Assembly: GCF_900089585.1 (NCBI RefSeq)
Contig: NZ_FLRH01000003.1
Coordinates: 186,001 to 250,000 of the forward strand
From: Micromonospora sediminicola
Lineage (GTDB): Bacteria > Actinomycetota > Actinomycetes > Mycobacteriales > Micromonosporaceae
DNA length: 64,000 nucleotides
Direction: 5' to 3'
The notes beneath the pieces were generated by a model. The model searched no databases, had not been told where the DNA came from, and saw only the letters and a program-made list of their open reading frames with translations. Below, piece after piece: positions 25,350 to 33,763 of this stretch (positions within the stretch are counted from its first letter, which is position 1; each line of letters starts with the position of its first letter). Both the position numbers and the translations under genes were made by a program.

Positions 25350-25527
25350 CGCCCCATTCAACCCGCTTCGCCCTGGGGCGCGCGAGGGGGTCGGGCGGGT
25401 CGGGTGGCTGAACGGCTGAGGGTTTCGTCACGCCTGCGGCGGGAGCTCACGTACCCGCGGCCCATGCCGCCGGCGTGGTTCTTGCACTACAACTACAGAT
25501 CCGGAGCCTCCCCAGGACCCGGTTACG

Positions 25528-25560
25528 CAGGAGCCCGGCGGCGTGCCCGCCGGGCTCCTG
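25528..25560 (+). terminator. Strong hairpin in leader of LOG-family gene
   Basis: 14-bp perfect arms (25528-25541, 25547-25560) with a 5-nt loop, 50 nt before the LOG start. The upstream gene is divergent, so this cannot terminate it. It may be an attenuator-like leader element. Confidence 0.6.
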
Positions 25561-25610
25561 TCCGTACCGCCCGGGTTTGCGACGTTGCCCGGCCGGGGCA
25601 GGATGATCGG

Positions 25611-26822
25611 GTGCCGACCCCACCACCCGCGGACGTCATCGAGCCGCACGCGCCTCACGTCGACGAGGTCCAGACCCGCACCGAGTTCGACCGGCGGCTG
25701 GCCGGGGGAACCCTCGCCGGCCTGACCGTGCAGGGCCTCCGCCTCGACCTGGACCCGGTCCCCGACCTGCGCGCCGTCGACGTCGCCGGCACGCTCTTCG
25801 TGGGCTGCCGGTTCGCCGACCGGGAGGTCGGCGCCGACCTGGTCCGGCGCGGCGCCAACGTGGTCCCGCCGTTCTCCGGCCTGCCCTACCCGACCCAGCC
25901 GTCCCACCTCTACACGGCCGACGAACTGGCCGCCGGCTTCGCCGAGGGCGGGTTCACCCAGATGTACGACACCCGGGTGTACACGCACTTCCGGGCGCAC
26001 GGCGGGGCGCTGCCCGACGTTCGGGAGGCGCTCGGCCAACGGCTGCACGACCACGGCGTGGACAACGCGCTCGCCGACGCCACCCGCGCCTGGCTGGCCG
26101 TGCACGGCCCGCAGTCGGTGGTGGGCGTGATGGGCGGACACGCGGTCCCGCGCGGCAGCGTCGCGTACCGGATGGCGGCGGTGCTGGGCTGGGAGCTGGC
26201 GCGGGCCGACCGGCTGGTGGTGACCGGCGGCGGTCCGGGCGTGATGGAGGCGGCGAACCTGGGCGCGTTCCTCGCCGCCTGGCCGGCCGACGAGCTGTCC
26301 GCCGCGATCGACCTGCTCGCCGTCGCGCCGGACTTCACCGACCACGACCGCTACACGGCGGCGGCGCTGGCGGTGCGCAAGCGGTACGCGGACGGCCCGT
26401 CGCTGCCCTCGCCCCGACCGGCGGCGCCCGACACGGAGTGGGCCCGGTCCGGCGGGCTGGCCATCCCCACCTGGCTGTACGGCCACGAGCCGGCGAACCT
26501 GTTCGCGGGCCGGATCGCCAAGTACTTCTCCAACGCCATCCGGGAGGACACCATCCTGCGCCTGGCCCGGGGCGGGATCGTGTTCGCGCCCGGCCGGGCC
26601 GGCACGGTGCAGGAGGTGTTCCAGGCGGCCACGAAGACGTTCTACGGCACCGACGGGGCGAGCGGGGCGTACGTCTTCCTCGACCGCGCGTTCTGGACCG
26701 CCGAGCTGCCGGTCGAGTCGCTGCTGCGGCCGCTCTTCGCCGCCTCCCCGTTCGGCGACCTGTCGCACACGATCCACCTCACCGACGACGTCCGCGAGGC
26801 CGTCGCGCTCCTCGTGCGCTGA
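25611..26822 (+). CDS. LOG-family (Rossmann, lysine-decarboxylase-like) protein
   Basis: A 403-aa protein with a C-terminal LOG/TIGR00725-like nucleotide-binding domain: VVGVMGGHAVPRGS, VTGGGPGVMEAANLGA and VFAPGRAGTVQEVFQAATKTFYG. The last corresponds to the PGGxGTxxE motif of cytokinin-activating phosphoribohydrolases, with Gly-Gly changed to Gly-Arg. The N-terminal 130 residues (FDRRLAGGTLAGLTVQGLRLDL) are a separate domain of long LOG-like proteins in actinomycetes. A nucleotide N-ribohydrolase activity is plausible but unproven. GTG 25611 has AGGA 8 nt upstream. The frame is open upstream, so the start is uncertain. Confidence 0.8.
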   Translation: MPTPPPADVIEPHAPHVDEVQTRTEFDRRLAGGTLAGLTVQGLRLDLDPVPDLRAVDVAGTLFVGCRFADREVGADLVRRGANVVPPFSGLPYPTQPSHLYTADELAAGFAEGGFTQMYDTRVYTHFRAHGGALPDVREALGQRLHDHGVDNALADATRAWLAVHGPQSVVGVMGGHAVPRGSVAYRMAAVLGWELARADRLVVTGGGPGVMEAANLGAFLAAWPADELSAAIDLLAVAPDFTDHDRYTAAALAVRKRYADGPSLPSPRPAAPDTEWARSGGLAIPTWLYGHEPANLFAGRIAKYFSNAIREDTILRLARGGIVFAPGRAGTVQEVFQAATKTFYGTDGASGAYVFLDRAFWTAELPVESLLRPLFAASPFGDLSHTIHLTDDVREAVALLVR

Positions 26823-26829
26823 CCGTGCA

Positions 26830-26908
26830 AGGAAGGGCCCCTTATTAACGCCTGCGGTAGAGGAAGGGCCCCTTGTTAACAGCGAGCTGTTAACAAGGGG
26901 CCCTTCCT
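26830..26908 (+). repeat. Family-A interspersed repeat, copy 4, with extra inverted unit
   Basis: Units at 26830-26849 and 26861-26880 plus a third, inverted unit at 26889-26908. The second and third are perfect 20-bp complements, AGGAAGGGCCCCTTGTTAAC, with an 8-nt gap. It lies exactly between the convergent LOG and fba stops. Confidence 0.92.
26861..26908. terminator. Long hairpin formed by family-A copy 4, likely bidirectional terminator
   Basis: 20-bp perfect stem, extendable through AGC/GCT in the gap to a tight loop. Its place between two convergent stops makes a terminator role likely. Confidence 0.65.
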
Positions 26909-26921
26909 TACATCAGGGGTG

Positions 26922-27944
26922 TCACTTCATGGTGGTGCCGGTGGAGCGCAGGTGCTCGCAGGCCTCCACCACGCGGGCGGCCATGCCGGCCTCGGCGGCC
27001 TTGCCCCAGACGCGCGGGTCGTACATCTTCTTGTTGCCGACCTCGCCGTCGACCTTCAGCACGCCGTCGTAGTTGCGGAACATGTGGTCCGCGACCGGGC
27101 GGGAGAACGTGTACTGGGTGTCGGTGTCGATGTTCATCTTCACCACGCCGTAGTCCAGCGCCTCCCGGATCTCCGACAGCAGCGAGCCGGAACCGCCGTG
27201 GAAGACCAGGCTGAGCGGCTTCTCCTTGCCGTACTTGGCACCGACCGCGTCCTGGATCTGCTTGAGCACCTCGGGGCGGAGCTTCACGTTGCCCGGCTTG
27301 TAGACGCCGTGCACGTTGCCGAAGGTCAGCGCCGCCATGTAGCGGCCCTTCTCCCCCAGGCCCAGCGCCTCGACCATGGCCAGGCCGTCCTCGACGGTGG
27401 TGTAGAGCTTGTCGTTGATGGCGTTCTCGACGCCGTCCTCCTCGCCACCGACGACGCCGACCTCGATCTCCAGGACGATCTTGCCCTTGGCGGCCTCGGC
27501 GAGGAGCTGCTCGGCGATCTCCAGGTTCTCCGCCACCGGCACGGCCGAGCCGTCCCACATGTGCGACTGGAACAGCGGTTCCTGGCCGTTCTTGACGCGC
27601 TCCTGGGAGATCGCCATCAACGGCCGGACGAACTTGTCCAGCTTGTCCTTCGGGCAGTGGTCGGTGTGCAGCGCGATGTTCACCGGGTACTTCTTGGCCA
27701 CCTCGTGCGCGTACGCGGCGAACGCGCTCGCGCCGGTCACCATGTCCTTGATCGACGGGCCGGACAGGTATTCCGCGCCGCCGGTGGAGACCTGGATGAT
27801 GCCGTCGCTCTCCGCGTCGGCGAAGCCCTTGAGCGCCGCGTTCAGCGTCTGCGAGGAGGTCACGTTGATCGCGGGGTACGCGTACCGGCCGGCCTTGGCC
27901 CGGTCCAGCATCTCCGCGTAAGCCTCGGGGGAAGCGATGGGCAT
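26922..27944 (-). CDS. fba: Class II fructose-bisphosphate aldolase
   Basis: A 340-aa metal-dependent aldolase of glycolysis/gluconeogenesis. Metal ligands are in NIALHTDHCPKDKLDKF; the catalytic and metal segments continue in EIEVGVVGGEEDGVENAI, LTFGNVHGVYKPGNVKLRPEVL, VFHGGSGS and VVKMNIDTDTQYTF. AAGGAG is 8 nt before ATG 27944. Convergent with the LOG gene across a family-A hairpin. In M. tuberculosis fba (Rv0363c) is near purA as well. Very confident. Confidence 0.98.
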   Translation of the reverse strand: MPIASPEAYAEMLDRAKAGRYAYPAINVTSSQTLNAALKGFADAESDGIIQVSTGGAEYLSGPSIKDMVTGASAFAAYAHEVAKKYPVNIALHTDHCPKDKLDKFVRPLMAISQERVKNGQEPLFQSHMWDGSAVPVAENLEIAEQLLAEAAKGKIVLEIEVGVVGGEEDGVENAINDKLYTTVEDGLAMVEALGLGEKGRYMAALTFGNVHGVYKPGNVKLRPEVLKQIQDAVGAKYGKEKPLSLVFHGGSGSLLSEIREALDYGVVKMNIDTDTQYTFSRPVADHMFRNYDGVLKVDGEVGNKKMYDPRVWGKAAEAGMAARVVEACEHLRSTGTTMK

Positions 27945-28106
27945 GTCGAACGCTCCTTACTTACCGCTCTCGGCCATGCAGGCCGCTGTCTTCCATGGAG
28001 GCGGCCGTTCCGGCCGCTGACTTCCACGGGTACGCCGGACCGCGCTGTCCACCGCGGGCAGTATCCCGTAGGAGCGCCGGCAGGGCACAACCGACCCGGC
28101 GCCGAC

Positions 28107-28490
28107 TCACCGCTCCTCCAGGCGGTCCGGCACGACGACGCTGATCAGCCAGCTCACCACGGCGACCACGATGGCCCCCCAGAAGGCGGCCCAGAAGCCG
28201 TCCACGTGGAAGGGCAGCTTCAACAGGCCGGCGATCCAGTCGGTGAGCAGGAACAAGAGGGCGTTCACCACGAGCGCGAACAGACCGAGCGTGAGCAGGT
28301 AGAACACGCAGCCGAACACCTTGATGAGCGGCTTGAGCACGGCGTTGACCACGCCGAAGACGAGCGCCACCACGATCAGGGTGAACACGGTGGTGCCACC
28401 GTTGCGGCCGGTCACCTCCACCCCGGGCACGATCAGCGTGGTGACCCACAACGCGATCGCGGTGATCGCCAGTCGGATCAGGAAGCCCAC
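28107..28490 (-). CDS. Phage-holin-family-4-like small membrane protein
   Basis: 127 aa, four hydrophobic segments covering nearly the whole length (LIRLAITAIALWVTTLIVPG; FTLIVVALVFGVVNAVLKP; LTLGLFALVVNALLFLLT; WGAIVVAVVSWLISVVV). This is the pattern of the widespread actinobacterial phage_holin_4_2 (YvlD-like) family. Despite the name, chromosomal members are not phage lysis genes. The GTG start is supported by AGGA 8 nt upstream. It is monocistronic. Confidence 0.85.
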   Translation of the reverse strand: MGFLIRLAITAIALWVTTLIVPGVEVTGRNGGTTVFTLIVVALVFGVVNAVLKPLIKVFGCVFYLLTLGLFALVVNALLFLLTDWIAGLLKLPFHVDGFWAAFWGAIVVAVVSWLISVVVPDRLEER

Positions 28491-28628
28491 GGGACCATCC
28501 TGGCAGGGGCCACGCGCCGGGGAGGGGACAATCGCCGACTCCACCGTTCCGCCCGGCGCCGAGCGGAGGCCCGGACCAGCCCGTACGGTGGTGGTGGCAG
28601 ACGCCCGCACGAGACGCAGGGAGGGACG

Positions 28629-28841
28629 ATGGGTCAGCCCGACGAGGACTTCGCCCCGAGTGACCACCTCGCTCCGGAGGAGCGGGATCTCGAGGCGGAG
28701 CCGGCCGACGCGGTCGAGCAGGCCGCCTCGGCCACCCCGGACGACACCGACGGCGAGCCGCACCGGGGCCTGGAGGTCGCCGACTGGGACGCGATGGAGC
28801 AGGCCCGGGTGGTCACCGCCGACGAGGACGACTACCGCTGA
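28629..28841 (+). CDS. Small acidic hypothetical protein
   Basis: 70 aa, about one third Asp/Glu, no hydrophobic core, likely disordered. GGGAGGG lies just before the ATG. Codon usage has the expected GC3 pattern and the frame ends cleanly, overlapping the convergent LCP gene by 10 nt. I recognise no family. Confidence 0.65.
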   Translation: MGQPDEDFAPSDHLAPEERDLEAEPADAVEQAASATPDDTDGEPHRGLEVADWDAMEQARVVTADEDDYR

Positions 28842-29887
28842 CGCAGGGGCGTGACGTGGTCCGGGTGGGCGGCGGTCCAGCCGGCCACCCGGTCCGTGCG
28901 TAGCGCGTCCAGGAAGCCGGGGGCGAGCGTCGGGTCCGGCTGTTCGAAGCCGCGGTCCGTCCAGTCCTCGTAGCGGATCGGCAGGCCGAGCGCGACCGGC
29001 TCGGCGGCGGCGGCCCGCGCGACCACCGACAGCAGCAGCGGCAGGGACCTCCCACCGGTGTCGACGGTCAGCCCCGGGCCGATCTCACCGACCAACCGGC
29101 CGAGCCGCGCCGGGTCGGTCAGCGTCCCCCGCTCCCGCACCTGCCGCAGCAGGCCGGCCGCGTACCGGGTGGCGTTGCGGTCCCGGTCCAGCCCGCCCTC
29201 GCGCAGGCCGTACCGCTGGCGGAGCAGGTCCACCGCCCGGGTGCCGTCGAGCCGCTGGCAGCCGGCCGGGAACCGGCGGTCGGTGTGCACCGAGCGCACC
29301 GGTGCCGGCAGGCAGACCGGCACGCCGCCGACCTCGTCGGTCAGCTCGCGGGTCGCGGCGTAGGTCAGTACCGCGCCGGCGTCGACGCGTACCCCGGTCA
29401 GCCGGGTGACCGCCTGGCGGGTGGCCCGGTAGCCGGCGGCCAGGTCCCCCGACGCGGCGGCCCGGGAGAAGGTCGCATTGATCTTGCCGGTGGTGCCGCC
29501 GTCCGGCATGGGCACCAGCAGGTCGCGCGGGATGGAGACGAGGTAGATCCGGCTCCGGTCGGCCGGCACGTGCACCAGCAGGATCGAGTCGGCCCGCCGG
29601 TCCGGGCCTGCCTGGTCGACGCCGAGCAGCAGCACGTTCATCGCCCCCGTGGGGGTGGACGTCGGCGCGGCGGCCGGCGGGGCGGGCGCCGGCGGCCGGG
29701 GCGCGACCACGGTGAACCCGACCAGCGCCGTCGCGGTGACCGCCAGCGCGGTGCCGGCGAGGCGCACCCGGCGGCGACGACGGCGACGACGCACCACCGC
29801 GTGGTCGATGGCGGCGCGGACCGGGCCGGTCGGCGGGGCCAGCTCCTCGTGGCGGGCGAACGCGGCCCGCAGCTCGTCCTCGATCAT
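28832..29887 (-). CDS. LytR-CpsA-Psr (LCP) protein with anti-sigma-like N-terminus
   Basis: A 351-aa, single-pass type II membrane protein. Residues 1-38 are a short cytoplasmic tail (MIEDELRAAFARHEELAPP and an arginine run) that looks like the start of anti-sigma factors partnered with SigE-family sigmas. One TM follows (about 42-62). The LCP domain (about 80-300) has MNVLLLGVD, RADSILLVHV, VSIPRDLLV and GLREGGLDRDRNATRYAAG. LCP enzymes attach glycopolymers to peptidoglycan outside the membrane. The ATG overlaps the sigma-factor stop, so this may combine enzyme and sigma regulation; that link is inference. Confidence 0.85.
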   Translation of the reverse strand: MIEDELRAAFARHEELAPPTGPVRAAIDHAVVRRRRRRRRVRLAGTALAVTATALVGFTVVAPRPPAPAPPAAAPTSTPTGAMNVLLLGVDQAGPDRRADSILLVHVPADRSRIYLVSIPRDLLVPMPDGGTTGKINATFSRAAASGDLAAGYRATRQAVTRLTGVRVDAGAVLTYAATRELTDEVGGVPVCLPAPVRSVHTDRRFPAGCQRLDGTRAVDLLRQRYGLREGGLDRDRNATRYAAGLLRQVRERGTLTDPARLGRLVGEIGPGLTVDTGGRSLPLLLSVVARAAAAEPVALGLPIRYEDWTDRGFEQPDPTLAPGFLDALRTDRVAGWTAAHPDHVTPLRQR

Positions 29888-30369
29888 GAGCAGACCTCCA
29901 CGTGTTCGGCTCGGAGGGTGGCCAGGGCGCGCGAGATGCTGGATCGGACGGTGCCGACCGCGCAGCCGAGCACCTCGGCGATCTCCGCGTCGGGCAGGTC
30001 CTCGTAGTAGCGCAGCACCAGCGCCGCGCGCTGCCGGCGCGGCAGCCCGGCCAGCCAGGTCCAGACCTGGTCCCGGTCCACCGCGGACTGCGCATGGTCC
30101 GCCGGGGCCGGCACCGACTCGTCCGGCTCGCCGCGCAGCAGCACCCGACGGGCCCACGAGCCGCGCCGCCAGTCGACGAACTGGTTGGTCAGCATCCGGC
30201 GCACGTACCGTTCCGGCACGTCGCTGCGCGCCACCCGACGCCAGTTCAGCTGGACCCGGACCATGGTCTCCTGCACCAGGTCCTGGGCCTGGTGCGGCTC
30301 ACCGGTCAGCATGACCGCGTACCGCAGCAGGGCGCCCAGCCGCGCGTCGGCGAACTCCTCGTACGTCAC
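29884..30369 (-). CDS. SigE-family ECF RNA polymerase sigma factor
   Basis: A 161-aa ECF sigma with region 2 (ADARLGALLRYAVMLTGEPHQAQDLVQETMVRVQLNW) and region 4 (LPRRQRAALVLRYYEDLPDAEIAEVLGCAVGTVRSSISRALATLR). This is the compact SigE-40-like actinomycete group, whose partner is usually the next gene. That gene encodes an LCP protein with an anti-sigma-like tail. The LPXTG surface-protein gene diverges from it across 169 nt. Confidence 0.92.
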   Translation of the reverse strand: MTYEEFADARLGALLRYAVMLTGEPHQAQDLVQETMVRVQLNWRRVARSDVPERYVRRMLTNQFVDWRRGSWARRVLLRGEPDESVPAPADHAQSAVDRDQVWTWLAGLPRRQRAALVLRYYEDLPDAEIAEVLGCAVGTVRSSISRALATLRAEHVEVCS

Positions 30370-30476
30370 TGCACCTCCCGGTGTCCCGATTGGTGGACGG
30401 GTACGGGCGGCCGGAACGTTGCGGCAACCGTGATCAACCGTTCGGTCAATGTTCGTCGCGCGGGACAGCGGGCCGA

Positions 30477-30493
30477 CTTAAGGAATCTTTAAG
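30477..30493 (+). promoter_or_regulatory. AT-rich inverted repeat upstream of LPXTG protein gene
   Basis: CTTAA-GGAATCT-TTAAG is strikingly AT-rich for this DNA and lies 45 nt before the start codon. Possible operator or promoter element; no known consensus is matched with confidence. Confidence 0.35.
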
Positions 30494-30538
30494 CTCCACG
30501 GGCTCCACCTGATCACCCCCCACGGGAGGACCCCCCTC

Positions 30539-32098
30539 ATGCTCAGCAACTCCACCCGGCGCTGGCTCGCCGGGTTGGGCGTCGCAGGCGCGTTCGTCGC
30601 CGCCTCCGCCACCCCCGCCGTCGCCGGCGGATCCCAGATCAAGCTGGGCCTCTACTTCAGCGACACCACGATCGCCACCAACAGCGACGGCAAGATCGAG
30701 CGGAGCAGGCTCTTCAGCTCCGCTCCGACCGTGCTGCACGACGTCGCCATCCGCTACGACTTCTCCGATCTGGCCGGCAAGGTGACCGTCGGCGACGACG
30801 ACCCCTACTGCAGCAACCCGTCGGAGTACGTGCTGCTCTGCACCGACCCGTTCGAGATCGACGTCGACGAGTGGGGCTCGAACGGCATCTTCGAGGTGGA
30901 GCTCAAGGCCACCGCCAAGGCGAAGGACGGCGATGCCGGCACGCTGAAGGTGACCATGACCGCCGCCGGCTACGAGCCGGTTTCGCACGACGCGAAGATC
31001 CGGATCGGCGAGGGCGTCGACCTGGCCGCCGGCCAGGAGATCGAGACGTCGGCCGCGCCGGGTAAGGCCTTCACTGCTCCGGTCACGGTCGGCAACGCGG
31101 GCGAGACCACCGCCAAGGGCGCCGTCGCCATCTTCTACAACGACTACGGCCTGAACGCGGCCAGGCACTTCAACAACTGCACCTACGTGGGTGACGAGCT
31201 GCGCACCTGCACGTTCGACGAGGAGCTGCCGGCGGGACGCACGTTCAGCGCGTCGATGCCGTACGTCCTCGGCGCGGACACCTACGCCCCGAGCTCCAAG
31301 TACGGCGAGATCATCTGGATGACCCCGGCCGAGTTCGAGGACTTCCAGAAGGACGTGGACTTCTACCAGGAGACCATCGGCGAGCCCGGCACCGACGGCA
31401 AGCTGGCGCTCGTCCCGGCCGCCAAGGTGACCTCTCAGGGCTTCCAGGCCGACCGGCAGCCGGAGAACAACGGCACGATCCTGACGGTCAACGCGACCGG
31501 CAAGAACGGCACCGACCTTGAGGCGCTCGGCACCTCGGTGACCGGCAAGGCCGGCGCCACGGTGAAGGCGACCTTCGGGCTGCGTAACAACGGCCCGGCG
31601 ACTCTCGACTACAACCGGGCGGGCAGCTCCGTCACCTACCTGAGCTTCGACGTGCCGCAGGGCACGACGGCGGTCGCCGTGCCGGAGAACTGCATCACCA
31701 GGAACGGCGACCAGTGGGGCGAGCCGGGCGAGCCGGGCCAGCGCAACTACTTCTGCTACTTCGGCAGCGTGCTGAAGGCCGGCGACTCGGCGATGCTGGA
31801 CTTCTCGCTCCGGATCGACAAGGTGATCGCCAACGCGACCGGGCCGGTGAAGGTCAATGTCACGTGCCAGTGCGACGGCGGCTTCACCCGTGACCTGAAG
31901 CCGGCCAACGACACCGCCAAGGTCGTCGTGAACGCCGCTCCGGGTGGCGACGGTGGCCAGGGCGGCGGTGACGGCGGCACGCTGCCGATCACCGGTTCCT
32001 CCACCGGCCTGATCGCCGGCATCGGCGCGCTGCTGCTCGCCGCCGGCTTCGGCGGCTACGTGGTGGCCCGCCGCCGCAAGACCCGCTTCGTCGCCTGA
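30539..32098 (+). CDS. LPXTG cell-wall-anchored surface protein
   Basis: A 519-aa secreted protein. Signal peptide at residues 1-29 (RRWLAGLGVAGAFVAASATPAVAGG). The body is beta-rich with paired cysteines (YCSNP, LLCTD, FNNCTYVGDELRTCTF, CITRN, FCYF, TCQCDGG), probably Ig/DUF11-like folds: DAKIRIGEGVDLAAG and LRNNGPATLDYNRAGSS. The C-terminus has LPITG, a TM helix and RRRKTR, a complete sortase signal. Sortase is not in the window. GGGAGGA precedes the ATG. Ligand unknown. Confidence 0.88.
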   Translation: MLSNSTRRWLAGLGVAGAFVAASATPAVAGGSQIKLGLYFSDTTIATNSDGKIERSRLFSSAPTVLHDVAIRYDFSDLAGKVTVGDDDPYCSNPSEYVLLCTDPFEIDVDEWGSNGIFEVELKATAKAKDGDAGTLKVTMTAAGYEPVSHDAKIRIGEGVDLAAGQEIETSAAPGKAFTAPVTVGNAGETTAKGAVAIFYNDYGLNAARHFNNCTYVGDELRTCTFDEELPAGRTFSASMPYVLGADTYAPSSKYGEIIWMTPAEFEDFQKDVDFYQETIGEPGTDGKLALVPAAKVTSQGFQADRQPENNGTILTVNATGKNGTDLEALGTSVTGKAGATVKATFGLRNNGPATLDYNRAGSSVTYLSFDVPQGTTAVAVPENCITRNGDQWGEPGEPGQRNYFCYFGSVLKAGDSAMLDFSLRIDKVIANATGPVKVNVTCQCDGGFTRDLKPANDTAKVVVNAAPGGDGGQGGGDGGTLPITGSSTGLIAGIGALLLAAGFGGYVVARRRKTRFVA

Positions 32099-32111
32099 CC
32101 AAGCGCACCAG

Positions 32112-32146
32112 GGTGCCCCGCCGACCACCCCGGTCGGCGGGGCACC
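32112..32146 (+). terminator. Terminator after LPXTG gene
   Basis: 15-bp perfect arms GGTGCCCCGCCGACC and its complement, 5-nt loop, 13 nt past the stop. Confidence 0.85.
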
Positions 32147-32210
32147 GCCGTATCCGAGCCACACCAGAAGACCAAGAAGCAGCACGGGTGCGCGAAGAAC
32201 GACCACGTCA

Positions 32211-32282
32211 GGTTTCCGGGGAGCCCGACCCGCGCAGGGATCAAGCCTGACCGCCCGGAGCGGGTCGGGCTCCCCGGAAACC
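32211..32282. repeat. 72-bp inverted repeat upstream of hen1
   Basis: Perfect 23-bp arms (32211-32233, 32260-32282) around a 26-nt loop. A terminator already lies upstream, so this is a second, longer structure, ending 38 nt before hen1. It could be a regulatory RNA hairpin in the hen1-pnkp leader or a mobile-element remnant. Confidence 0.85.
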
Positions 32283-32320
32283 CCCACGACACAGCCTGAA
32301 GATCAAGGGACCATCAACCC

Positions 32321-33763
32321 GTGCTGCTGACCCTCACCACGACCCACCGTCCCGCGACCGACCTCGGCCACCTCCTCGTGAAGCACCCGGACCGCGTGCA
32401 GAGCTTCGACCTGCCCGCCGGCGCCGCGCACGTGTTCTACCCCGAGGCGGACGAGGCGCGGTGCACAGCGGCGCTGCTGGTCGAGGTCGACCCGCTGAAG
32501 CTGGGCGCCGGTCGGGGCCGCCGGCAGGCGACCGCGCCGGAGGGCTTCACCCTCGGGCAGTACGTCAACGACCGCCCGTACGCGGCGTCCAGCCTGCTCT
32601 CCTCCGCGCTGGCGAAGGTCTTCCGCTCGGCGCTGCGCGGCGAGTCGCGGGACCGCGCGGAGCTGGCCGCCACCGCGATCCCGTTGACCGTACGGGTGCC
32701 GGTGCTGCGCTGCCGGGGCGGCGCGGACCTGGCGGTACGGGTGTTCGCCCCGCTCGGCTGGACCGTAACGGCCACGCCGATCCCGCTCGACGAGACGTAC
32801 CCGGAATGGGGTGACAGCCGGTACGTCGACCTGACGCTGACCGGCACGCTGCGGCTCGCCGACGCCCTCAACCACCTGTACGTGCTGCTGCCCGTGCTGG
32901 ACGACGCCAAGCACTACTGGGTCGCGCCGGACGAGGTGGACAAGCTGCTGCGGGCCGGCTCCGGCTGGCTGGCGGACCACCCGGAGCGGGGCCTGATCAC
33001 CCGGCGTTACCTGGCGCACCGGCGGGCTCTGGCCGGTACGGCACTGGCCCGCCTGGCCGAGCTGCGCCTGGCCGACGAGCCCGACGCCGACGACAGCATC
33101 GACCCGACCGCCGACGACGCCGGGGACCCGCGACGGGTCCCACTGGCCGCACAGCGGCGGGAGGCGGTGCTCGCCGCGCTGCGGGACAGCGGCGCGAGTC
33201 GGGTCGTGGACCTGGGTTGCGGTGGTGGCGCGCTGCTCACCGCGCTGGTCGCCGACCGGCGGTTCACCGAGGTGGTCGGCGTCGACGTCTCCGACCGGGC
33301 GCTCGGCCTGGCCGCCCGCCGGTTGCGGCTGGACCGGCTGCCCGAGCGGCAGCGGGACCGGATCCACCTGCGACAGTCCGCGCTGACCTACCGGGACGAC
33401 CGGCTGCGCGGCTACGACGCGGCGGTGCTGATGGAGGTGGTGGAGCACCTCGACCCGCCGCGACTGCCGGCGCTGGAGGACGCGGTGTTCGGTCACGCCC
33501 GACCGGGCACCGTGGTGGTGACCACCCCGAACGTCGAGTACAACGTCCGCTACGAGGGGTTGGCGCCGGGTCGGTTCCGGCACGCCGACCACCGGTTCGA
33601 GTGGACCAGGGCGGAGTTCGCCGCCTGGGTGCGGCGGGTGGCCGCGGCCCACGGCTACACGGCCACCGTCGCCGGGGTGGGCGACGCCGACCCGGAGCTG
33701 GGCGCGCCCACCCAGATAGCAGTGCTGACCCGTGACGACCGGAAGGAGGAGACGACCCGATGA
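32321..33763 (+). CDS. hen1: Hen1-type 3'-terminal RNA ribose 2'-O-methyltransferase
   Basis: A 480-aa bacterial Hen1. The N-terminal domain (about 1-250; LLTLTTTHRPATDLGHLLVKHPDR) is specific to the bacterial RNA-repair system and supports Pnkp ligase. The C-terminal SAM-dependent methyltransferase has VVDLGCGGGALL and GVDVSD. The Mn-binding Hen1 signature is E372-V-V-E375-H376 plus a distal His in RHADHRFEW (about 421-424). It methylates the 2'-OH of the broken 3' end before sealing, which blocks recutting at the same site. ATGA overlap with pnkp. The GTG start is fixed by the conserved N-terminus. Confidence 0.95.
   Translation: MLLTLTTTHRPATDLGHLLVKHPDRVQSFDLPAGAAHVFYPEADEARCTAALLVEVDPLKLGAGRGRRQATAPEGFTLGQYVNDRPYAASSLLSSALAKVFRSALRGESRDRAELAATAIPLTVRVPVLRCRGGADLAVRVFAPLGWTVTATPIPLDETYPEWGDSRYVDLTLTGTLRLADALNHLYVLLPVLDDAKHYWVAPDEVDKLLRAGSGWLADHPERGLITRRYLAHRRALAGTALARLAELRLADEPDADDSIDPTADDAGDPRRVPLAAQRREAVLAALRDSGASRVVDLGCGGGALLTALVADRRFTEVVGVDVSDRALGLAARRLRLDRLPERQRDRIHLRQSALTYRDDRLRGYDAAVLMEVVEHLDPPRLPALEDAVFGHARPGTVVVTTPNVEYNVRYEGLAPGRFRHADHRFEWTRAEFAAWVRRVAAAHGYTATVAGVGDADPELGAPTQIAVLTRDDRKEETTR

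Noticed and set aside
28107..28490. Phage lysis holin or prophage
   Set aside because: The family is chromosomal in actinobacteria and no other phage genes are present.
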